Shown in pieces: positions 55,260 through 64,000 of a stretch of 64,000 nt of DNA; positions within the stretch are counted from its first letter, which is position 1; every line of letters starts with the position of its first letter. A program made the position numbers and the translations under genes. Below the pieces are notes generated by a model, which saw only the letters and a program-made list of their open reading frames with translations, searched no databases and was not told the origin of the DNA. This stretch comes from Amyelois transitella (lineage: Eukaryota; Arthropoda; Insecta; Lepidoptera; Pyralidae): positions 9,117,001 to 9,181,000 of the forward strand of contig NC_083507.1 of assembly GCF_032362555.1 (NCBI RefSeq). Reading direction: 5' to 3'.

Positions 55260-56654
55260 TTATAATTCAGTATGTATTGCATGTTGATGGGGCAGAGGGT
55301 CGCTGGGGTGAACAAACAGGCCCTCCTTTGCTTGCCAGTCAGTGTATGCTCCATATTGTGAATTAACACCAACTATTTCCCCCTGGCCGCTGATAGGCCG
55401 GCCAAAGGTGCGACCTGAACCTGCCAGGAATCTGGAAATGTAAATACTATATTAATTTACATTATTTATTTCCAGAAGTTAATAAAAAAAACCAAATATG
55501 CCTATTTTTTATAATATCAAGAGAGTAGTGTAGGGATATATAAAATTCATGAATAAGATGCATTCCAACATAGAAACTATCACACATTTGTTGTTTCTTT
55601 ACACATTTAGATTTGGTTTGAAAATAAGATTAAACATTACTTACGCAGCAGTATCTACATGTCTCAACTTGACAGGGGTGTCTCTTCTCCAAAAATCATT
55701 GTTACATATGACAGTCCAATGGTCCCCACTGTCTCCAAGACCATCATCATCTCCATAGCATGAAACCTCCTGGTTGCCTGACAATGGGGAGGTGAAATAA
55801 TGGGAATGTAGGTTTTTCTTAGTGCCCACATGTTGTAGGCGAATCACAGAGTTGCATTTAATAGGTGATCTGGAAACATAGTGAACTAATAACATGTGAT
55901 TAATTGATTGAATTCAAAGCTACATCTAATCTCATCTAGCTCAGTATCCACTACCTTACCTGAATGACTAATCATACTATACCAGTGCAAAAGCTTAACA
56001 AAATTCTACTCTATGTAAGCTGCACATTCCAGAAGTGTCAAATTCTAGGTTCTACTTATTTGCCATATGCTATACTGTGAAAGATGTGTCATTTAATTTC
56101 ATAATCAAAATCATCACTTTCTGACCAAGGTAATTTGACGACTTTAATGGTTATATACAACAGTAAAAGTATTAATTAAAGGCTTGAAACAAACCCGCGT
56201 TTGCAAGTCTCGCCGGTTGCTGCTTTCACTTGCCAGTGGCTGTTATGATCGTCAGACACATCTACAGCTGTGACGGACTGTTGGCCGGAGCCCGAGCCGT
56301 ACTTCACGTCGTGGGAATGCAGTCGTAACTTCAAATCTGTATTCATAAGTTTCAGTATTGTCCCACATGTCACAAACTCCGCTTTGGATGCTAAAAAACA
56401 CAAATAGTAAGAAACTCATTGGGTTTCAGTCATTATTTCATAATAAAATTCGTAATTCATTGCGGTGTTATCAAAATATCCACCCATCAGATAGGGCCAC
56501 GTAAAGCCATACCCAAACAATGTAATTATTACATTACAATTAAAATAAAATTAACATTATGAACAACCATTTTACCTTGAACAGTCTGAAAATAGCCTAG
56601 GATTAAATATAGTGGGATAAAGCTGAATAGTGAGAAAAATCTTTTGGAAACCAT
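55260..56654 (-). CDS. SDF2: Stromal cell-derived factor 2 homologue, 4 exons, 223 aa
   Basis: Exons (transcript order): 56576-56654, 56195-56390, 55645-55869, 55260-55431; all phases agree. A signal peptide (RFFSLFSFIPLYLILGYF) ends near residue 27. Then come three MIR repeats: VTCGTILKLMN...LRLHSHDVKYGSGSGQQSVT, CNSVIRLQHVGTKKNLHSHYF with GNQEVSCYG, and WTVICN...PVKLRHVDT with SGQGEIVGV. The family works in the ER lumen, with ERdj3-type J-proteins and BiP, in folding of client proteins; the MIR fold is shared with protein O-mannosyltransferases. The C terminus is HTEL, a variant of the HDEL/KDEL retrieval signal, which supports ER residence. The protein has the usual family length of about 210-220 aa. 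Its start is head-to-head with SRA1. Confidence 0.93.
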
Positions 56655-57016
56655 CCTCACGCCGTAAGTATTTAATTCAAATCACTACACTACAATAATG
56701 TCAATGTCAAATAGTGATGTCAAACAATTTACCTCAATGGAAATCACTGTATCGAATCGTAAATAGAGTGTACACAAAACTTACTCTATTGACGTGTTTA
56801 GTGATAAGTGCGAGTGGTTTCTTTTTCTTTGACAGTTTGATTGATACTCAGGATTGAGATAAGATTTTTGTTGGCAACACTGCCTGCTCGAACTAAGTCA
56901 CAATAAGAAGGAAGGAACAGGAAAATAAATAAATATACAAGAAGAGATTTCTCTCGTTCTTCATAAAGCACTATATTGTGTTATATTATTGGAAATCTTG
57001 GTAAATTATTGCAACA
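56655..57016. promoter_or_regulatory. Shared divergent promoter region of SDF2 and SRA1
   Basis: 362 bp separate the two start codons. No TATA box is placed properly for either gene, as expected for housekeeping genes. The interval must contain both promoters and both 5' UTRs. Confidence 0.6.
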
Positions 57017-57966
57017 ATGGAAAACTGCAATCGCACGCCTGATCAATATGGAAAAGGTAGGGTCCATACAACAGTTTAGCTTTCACGAAATATTTACTGT
57101 ATTTAAATATTTATGCTGCATAGATAATGACGATGACTTTTGTTTCAGTTCCTTATGACCCTGGTTGGAATGATCCTCCAAAATTTTCATACAACGCTCA
57201 ACAGACAACACCTAATAGACCTCGAAACTTTCTCAACAAAAGGGTGGCCTTTCCTCTATCAGGGAGTACTACTTCTCCCGCAGTGCAGCCCGCCTCGAAT
57301 TTACCTGTAATTCCTTCAGGGCTACCTACAGCACCACCTTTAAAATTACCTCCAAGAACACAACCTCACGAAAATATTGATGTTGATAGTGAAAAAGCTT
57401 TGGGTGAAGTGAAAGATATTCTGTTGTCAATTTTGGATAATAGTAGTGAATTAGGTCAGAAAGCAAGTGATATAAAAAGGAGAATAGGACTAATGGAGGA
57501 TATGTGGACAAATGAAAAGTTGAACAAGAATGTACATTTTCAAATGCGTGAATTAGCATATGGTATGTATTGACAATGTAATATGTTTTGCAAGCTTGAG
57601 GGATCTCCATATAATAACTAACTTTCCCTTATTCTATCATGTTTTTCTCTATATTTTAAAATAAATAGGTACACAAATATCTAATAAAAAGTTCAGAAAC
57701 AGTTTTCTACAAATATTTAATTTTATATACCTAGATTGTACAAAATTTAAAAATTTGTCAATAAGTACTGCCATTCACCACACATCTAGAGTATTAATTT
57801 CTTTTTTTCAGCCCTAAGGAATGAAGAACCACAGAAGGCAGATGAAATACACAGAGCATTGATGGTAGACCATGTGAGCGCAGTAGGAACTTGGATGCCC
57901 GGCGTCAAACAACTTGTACACCACTGCATAGCTCGCACTGAATTATTAGCATTAGACAAGGAATAA
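57017..57966 (+). CDS. SRA1: Steroid receptor RNA activator 1 protein, 3 exons, 202 aa
   Basis: Exons 57017-57056, 57149-57562 and 57812-57966 join in phase. The N terminus carries the conserved YDPGWNDPPKFSY motif near residues 16-28, followed by a Pro/Ser-rich linker with PSGLPTAPPLKLPP. The C-terminal helical domain (about 115-202) has ALGEVKDILLSIL, DIKRRIGLMEDMW and VGTWMPGVKQLVHH, the five-helix SRA1 (PRP18-like) bundle. In vertebrates the SRA1 locus makes both a coregulator RNA and this protein; SRAP associates with nuclear-receptor and splicing complexes. The insect role is little known. The length is close to the human protein. Confidence 0.9.
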
Positions 57967-59039
57967 CTAATAATACTACTAATATAATGTTGCCAAAATT
58001 TTTCACCAACACTGTTATATGTAAATGTGGAATTGATCCATACTTTAAAGCCGACAGCTAAGCTGGGAATGCAATATGTTACCTAAAATTATAAAAAAAA
58101 GTAATTTTTCTGGCAATTAGTCTATATCTATGTACTGAAGTAAAGGTAAACAATCCTGTCTTTTTTTTCATTTCCATGGTCCATAACAAAAATAATATTT
58201 TATTATGACATCTGTTTTCATTTTTAAGCTTACCTATATTCCAGTACCTAAAAAAATTGTACTATAGATGTTTATTTCATATTTATACAATTTTAAGAAA
58301 AAATAAGTGTGATCATGATTTTTTAGTCTTCATAATCAGCCATAAAATGTGCTGTTGGTACAATATGTGTTATATTAATGAAGGATTTTTTTGTAAGTAA
58401 GTAATAAACCACATATGCTTTATACAATTTATTTCATTTTCATAATATTTCGCTGATTCTAAAGTACATAGTATTTTAACATGCAAATCCTCATAAAAAA
58501 TATATACAAATAACTAGTCATATCATTCAATTTGCAAATTATTCCTGATTTCTAACATACTTTCATGATTAATTAGAAACCTTTTTTGACGTTCATATTT
58601 CAATCCAAGACTTGCTTTCTCAAGTGGCCTATAACATGTGACTGAAGTATTACAATTGCTAAACAGTCCATGAGAATGTAGTGAGTAATGCCTTTCTTAC
58701 CCTTGTTATTACCAATCTAACTACCAGTTTATGACTACACCACCACACTATTGCTTGTCAGGTGCCCTTTGTAATGCTTCCAGAACACTACTCAAGTCAA
58801 GACTAGTGTCAGAGTTGGAAAATCTACCATTCCATGGCAAATTTGACATCACAAATTAACCTTTGTAATTATTGTTGGAAAGTCAGATGTCGCCACAAGC
58901 AAAAATTAAAAGCACTAATATGACAAGCGTGTTCAATCTTCAATTTTACTACACAAAATACAAATCCGCGCTTCACTCATTCTAGGATATCACTTTCCAC
59001 ACACTCTATAAACACCGGCCACTATTGCAGATGTAGATC
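57967..59039. other. Overlapping 3' UTRs of SRA1 and INTS4
   Basis: 1,073 bp between the two stop codons of convergent genes. AATAAA for SRA1 is at 58403-58408, and AATAAA on the minus strand for INTS4 is at 58428-58433. SRA1 transcripts would end near 58425 and INTS4 transcripts near 58410, so the mRNAs meet or overlap by a few bases. No other feature is seen. Confidence 0.55.
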
Positions 59040-62000
59040 TCAAATGCCTCGTTTGATCGGTTTGGGCGCCACTGTGACGCGTACGGGTCGACTCAGCTCT
59101 ACGAGGGAGCCAGAGTCGCGTGCGTGCGCGTCGTCCACCGCCAAGCATATGGAGATGTCCACACCGCAAGGGTCCGTCCAAACGTAGTGCGAGATTAGGA
59201 CTTTGGTAAGTAGGCGCACGTTTTGGGTGCCGTCGTCGTCTGGAATAAGAAATTTTCTATTAGCAATGTATGTAAATAAAACAATGAACTTATAGGGATA
59301 CATTGCACTTTAATAATGACAGACAGTAGTTTCAACTGCAAGTGTGTTTCTTTTAATCAATGGGCTATATAACTTCTTTCTCCAAACAGAAATTCGAACA
59401 TTAAAATCATGCTTACGTGCTCAATGTAAGCTTGTGAATCTTCTAACTCGATATTGATATAAATATTGCAGTAATTTTCACACATCTACTTCGTGGCATT
59501 AATTCCCGCAACCTCTTTTGACCTCGACACGACCTAAATAAATAGCCTTACGACTCCAGCCAAGAAGACGTGGGTATTGCAGACTACGATATACATACTG
59601 GTGTCATGATGGTCCAGCGGACGCAGATGGTCGCGCGGCGGCACGAGCGCGTGCGTGCGCTGGTCGGGGTAGCGCACGCGCACGCGCAGCGCGTGCGGCG
59701 CGCGCACGCGCAGCACTTCCGCCTCCAGCGCCACGCCCGCCACCAGCCCGGCGCTGAAACGCACTACTGTGTCGTTGTCGCTCGCCGGTTCGATTATGGT
59801 TGCGGTGCACATGCGGATCTAAAAACAAATCAGTAACTCATATTATTACTACATATTCCCAGAGAGCACATAACATCTGCCGATACTCAACAACTAGATG
59901 ACCCAAATTTAAAATCCTGCAAATTTTTAGTTATTTTCCATTACTAATATAACTATTGAAGAAGCATAGAAAAAATTATATTAATGACATAGATGCAACT
60001 ACACATAAAACAGCTAGGGGCTCTTTGTATGTTCTTCTCGCCATCATAACCAACAAATCCTCATTTATTTACCTGAGGATAGATTTCGGTATAGTAGAGG
60101 CACGATCTTCGACAGTAGTGATCAAGCATACCTAACACAAAACAACAAGTTTACATAATATCAGAATGTTCTCGCCGTAAAATGTATACTTACCTGGTAG
60201 GCGATGGGCAACCAACCTCTCACTATCTGAATCTCAATTCCATCACTAAGCCACCCAATTGAAGGCGGCTTTTCAGTCTTTTCGAGACTGTTGACCCTGG
60301 TATATTTACCTTGAGGTTAGGTTTCGGTATGGAAGGCAGGGGCGCAGACTGCAACAAAGGCATAATGACGCGAGCGAGCGCGGCCGGCTTGTTGTCCGCG
60401 TTCATAGACAACTGTTGGAACACCGCGATCGTGAATGGATCTGGCTCCACACCTACAAATTATAACATAACATTTGTTGTGTTGTGAAAATATATATTAA
60501 ATTATAAAGGTCATACAAATTCCATGTAACTTAAAGAACTGAAACTCCATGTAACTGAAAGTCTTAATCACGCAAACAGTTTCTACGGATTGCGGAATAA
60601 ATATAACGTGTACGACCCAACTTGCAACTTAAAGTAGCCACATTTTCTACAAACCGTATGCATACGGAAGATCTTCCCTTGTAGCAGTGAAAATTAACTC
60701 AATGTCAATCCTAGACTAGTTAGATGCTGACTTGTTAGATCGGGCGTCAGTGCAAGCGCTGCACTATAACTGTTTAAATAGACTCACGAGTCAGTAGTCA
60801 TTACCACGCGGTTTTCTTCAGATCAGCACTGACGTTAAAAGAAGCTGGTCTAGACGAATATAATATCTTGTTCAAATCAGGGACGTACTGACCAAAGTTC
60901 AGGTCAAGATACTCTAAACCGACGAGTTTGAATGAAAAGAGTTATGCGGCTAAAACGAAAAAGTATACAGAGATAGTGGCAAATGGAAAGATGTAGACTC
61001 TGCCAGCTCCTCTTCCTCGGGAAAGAGGCGTGATGTAGCACCGACTTCCTTCGAATCCGGAGTTAGGAACTGACCCTGGAGAAGTGACAATACCAACCAG
61101 CTGAAGCGAGCAGCCTGTCCAGCATCTCGGCGTGGTGCGTGAGAGCGGTCTGCGCGGCGGCGGCGGGCGCGCTGGCGGCCGGCGCGGCCAGCAGGCGCGC
61201 GGCGCACACGCGTAATGCTAGCTGGCACACGCATGCGTTCTCTTGCTCCGTGACGCCGCTGAATTGGTGTTGTAACCTGTGGAGGAGTTTGGCCTTCATT
61301 AATAATAATATTAAGCATATTTCGATACAAATATTCATATGAAATACTTGGTACGTACTTAGACAAGGTAAACACGATCTTTTTACGTAAAACCTATTAT
61401 TGAAAACCGATATAAACCGTGTATTATAACTTTTATGATTTCACATACACCTTACAATACATTGGAATTTTCCAATGTGTACTACAGTATTTGATAAATA
61501 AAAAATATTTTTCCCTAATTAAAAACCTTCGTCGCTTTTGCTCGCTAGGAAATGTCAAAAGCGATTGTAATAACGATTAAAGATACTCTTAATTCGTTTT
61601 CAAACTCCACACAATTCTTTAAATACCTGAGACAGTCGGTGGTGAGGTTGGAGAGCGCATGCGCGGGCGGCGTGGCGTGCCCGTCCACCGCCGATTGCAG
61701 CGATAACACGCAGCGCGCGAACAATGCTGTGAAGTTGGCAGCGCCCGATACAGCTGGTTCCATTTCTGCTAGTCTGAAAACATATTCGAAATTTAAAATA
61801 ACCAGAAGGCAAGGAAGAACAGAAAAGAAGGTTAATAAGCGCTCTAAGAATGAAACACAAAAGGAATAGAGCACACACAGCAGATATAAAACGCAAACAA
61901 CCCCGTGAAATTAGCGCCTGACAGCCGTGGTGTGAGCATCTAAGGTGAAAAAAAATCCTAAAGACAATAAAATCAGAACGATATAGACAGTTATGTTCAC

Positions 62001-64000
62001 AGCGCTCGGCTTGTTGTTCATGTGTTTTGGTTTCAAAGTTAAATTACCCTATATGTTGTTAAGAAATTATAGCTTTACATAAAAAAACGTTTCGTCATAA
62101 GTCATCCAGATATCTCACTTATTGAGTTGTTCTTCAGCGGAGGCCAGCATTTTGAGCCGCACGCTGGTAGAAAGAGTCACGTTGTCGATATGCTGGAGAA
62201 CTGAGTCGAAGAAACGTCTGACGGCGCTGTCGTCCATGGCCGCTTCGATTTTCTCAGCGCTCGACTTTTGAGCTTCACCTGGGAAAACAAATATTAGGTT
62301 TTAGAGATTATTTGGCCGATTTAAAGACTATCTGGAGTAGTATTCGCATAAAATACGAACTTTACAAATCGACCAATCACAAAATTCCATCATTTGCGAA
62401 CGCAACCCGATTGGCTAACTTCTACTCGGTAAATGTCACAGGACGACTGTGCTTATGCTGGGTAGGCACCTGTTTACTTTTGAATTAATTTAAAATATTG
62501 GTTGAATTAAAATGTATCTTTGCATCACAGTACATTCCGTTAAAGTGTCCTGCAAACAGCTGTTACCACCATCACCGCCTTTATAAAAAAAATGATGCCT
62601 TATATTATAAAACAAGTAAATGGTACGTACCTATAGGCAAGTGGGGCACAAGATGAGGCATGGTGTCGCGTAGATATGTGTAGTGTTTCACAGTATGCTC
62701 TTCGAATAGAGGGAGCATTGTGGTGCAGTGCTGAGCCGCGTTCAGTACTAGGATTAGTACGCAAACATCTGATCGAATTTATAAGGAAAATAATAATTCT
62801 TATTGGGAACTTATTTATTGCAATCAAATAAAAAAACTGTACTAAAATTGCACTAACATATCAATTAATTTCTCTTTATTACTTTATCACTACAATTGAA
62901 TAATTGTTTGATTGCTAACAACCACTGGTCTTACTTTAAAAAAAATACAAAATTCAACTTATGGCAAGAATTATTTCTATGGTAAGACTATATTAACATT
63001 TTAAATAAATTTTGTTCACGTCACATAACTTTTTATTACCAAACAGTCGTATGCGAACTTTTGTTGGCTATTTAGTATTATAAAATAGAAGAACAAGACT
63101 TTGTTCCCTTTGTGGCGACATCTCATTTGCTTGTTCATCAAAAAGGATACAGGAAGGATCTTCGACGTCCGGCTCGGGCATGTCGAAGAACGGATGTACG
63201 GCCAACAGCCGCGTGGTCAGCGGCAGCACCAGTGTGGCGTGCGAGCTGCCCAGGCGTTGTACACAACGAAACGTCGACCGCTTGTCCTGTATAGAATAGA
63301 TTTATTTTCAAAATTGGATACAAGGTATCACTAATTGACGTCACATAACTTAAATCTAATTATAACTACTACCGCTTCCAAAGCGCATGTGTAGAAGAAG
63401 CGGCGGAACAAACTACACTGCAGCATTTTTAATCGGACGTCAATTTACAAATATAGATCTCTTAAATCTAAATCGTGGACGAATGCACATTGTCTACATT
63501 AAATAACATGAATCAATGTAGAACTAATTATACGTGTATATATTGTTAGACTTAACAAGAGAACAGATCATCGCTCCGCTGCGAATAGGTTTTATATCTG
63601 TCAAATAAGGAGAGCGACCGCTATTTTTAAAATGTGAAATTATTTATACTTTATTACACGGCATTTTACATGTTGTTGTAACTCACCAATTAAGTTAATA
63701 ATCGCAAGTGCAAAAAAGATTACTATTTAACTCCTTGGCACCGCAAAAAAATCACTACTGAGCCGACAATGGTTTGGAGCCTGAATATAGTATATTTATG
63801 AGCCAAAAATAGAGTAAAATATCAAAGATTTCGCAACTTCTCTTTCACCTGTTGACAAAAAGTTTATTATGACTCTTGTAAAAATTATACAAACTGTGAT
63901 TTAAATATGTGTGTATGACCTGTGGATATCTCTTGAGATTTTCTAGTATTTTATCGATGCACATCTCGAGGCAGGTCTTGGATGCCACAGTACACGAGCC
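59040..64000 (-). CDS. IntS4: Integrator complex subunit 4, C-terminal 467 residues (5' end beyond window)
   Basis: Nine exons in transcript order: from beyond 64000 to 63920, then 63151-63286, 62631-62768, 62119-62278, 61627-61773, 61098-61276, 60310-60452, 59599-59818, 59040-59239; all phases agree to the stop. Diagnostic blocks are LLAVHPFFDMPEPDVEDPSY, VCVLILVLNAAQHC and KHYTYLRDTMPHLVPHLP, which match the segment after the HEAT repeats of INTS4 as I know it. The C-terminal part is beta-rich (VRFSAGLVAGVALEAEV, ALRVRVRYPDQ, ISHYVWTDPCGVDISICL) and ends RVTVAPKPIKRGI. With INTS9 and INTS11, IntS4 forms the Integrator cleavage module that processes snRNA 3' ends and terminates promoter-proximal Pol II. 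Several exons are strikingly GC-rich. Confidence 0.88.
60220..60300 (-). repeat. Partial dispersed repeat ('gtagacagagccaac' family)
   Basis: ctgaatctcaattccatcac followed by cttttcagtcttttcgagac is the reverse complement of the middle of the family at 13305-13567. It abuts the 3' side of the IntS4 exon at 60310. Confidence 0.6.
60870..61035 (+). pseudogene. RTE-type LINE 3' tail remnant
   Basis: gggacgtactgaccaaagtt, then aatgaaaagagttatgcggc, ggcaaatggaaagatgtag and cgggaaagaggcgtgatg follow the RTE copy at 21890-22050 with indels. It lies in the IntS4 intron between 60452 and 61098 and is antisense to it. Confidence 0.7.
63355..63535 (-). repeat. Dispersed repeat ('cacatgcgctttggaagc' family), reverse orientation
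   Basis: taccgcttccaaagcgcatg, then cggacgtcaatttacaaata and atgcacattgtctacatt are reverse complements, in reverse order, of motifs at 33200-33350. IntS4 intron. Confidence 0.7.

Noticed and set aside
59604-59836. Ala/Arg/His-rich open frames over the GC-rich block
   Set aside because: Alternative-frame and antisense shadows of the IntS4 exon at 59599-59818, kept open by extreme GC content.

Overview
The window is nuclear DNA of an insect, almost certainly a moth or butterfly (Lepidoptera). The genes have many short exons with canonical GT-AG introns in AT-rich sequence. The proteins are animal and insect ones: a TRPV channel of the Nanchung type, a DEG/ENaC (pickpocket) channel, a pancreatic-type lipase, Polo kinase, SDF2, SRA1 and Integrator subunit 4. 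Introns and spacers are full of dispersed repeats typical of Lepidoptera: Helitron-like units ending in CTAG, tRNA-derived SINEs, and RTE-like and Jockey-like LINE scraps. Exon models below were built by hand from splice signals and by carrying reading phase across every junction.

Layout, left to right. 112-1759 (-): three exons of an unrecognised helical-repeat gene that runs off the left edge. 3975-8244 (+): a ten-exon gene for a 515-residue protein with five CxC motifs that I cannot assign to a family. 8413-10323 (-): a secreted Pro/Gln-rich, resilin-like structural protein, tail-to-tail with the CxC gene. 12238-24909 (-): a complete 16-exon TRPV channel (839 aa, nan), whose intron 3 holds a nested transposon island. 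25337-29695 (-): a complete 10-exon pickpocket-type sodium channel (439 aa), whose stop codon lies only 427 bp upstream of the nan start. 30469-42995 (-): a complete 11-exon secreted lipase (469 aa) with catalytic triad and full-length lid.

46870-53642 (+): complete 10-exon polo kinase (568 aa). A ~600 bp copy of its 3' end sits about 9 kb upstream at 44398-45000. 55260-56654 (-): SDF2 (223 aa), divergent from SRA1 at 57017-57966 (+, 202 aa) across a 362 bp shared promoter region. 59040-64000 (-): the C-terminal 467 residues of Integrator subunit 4, tail-to-tail with SRA1 with interleaved poly(A) signals.

Two functional themes appear. The left half carries sensory and secreted or cuticle genes on the minus strand (two candidate mechanosensory channels side by side, lipase, structural protein). 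The right half is compact housekeeping (mitotic kinase, ER chaperone partner, RNA-binding coregulator, snRNA 3'-end processing). I see no bacterial, CRISPR or rRNA feature and no convincing functional tRNA. The main candidates for novelty are the CxC protein with its GC-AG intron, the pickpocket/nan tandem pair, the polo 3' duplication, and several near-perfect hairpins with tiny or poly-C loops.
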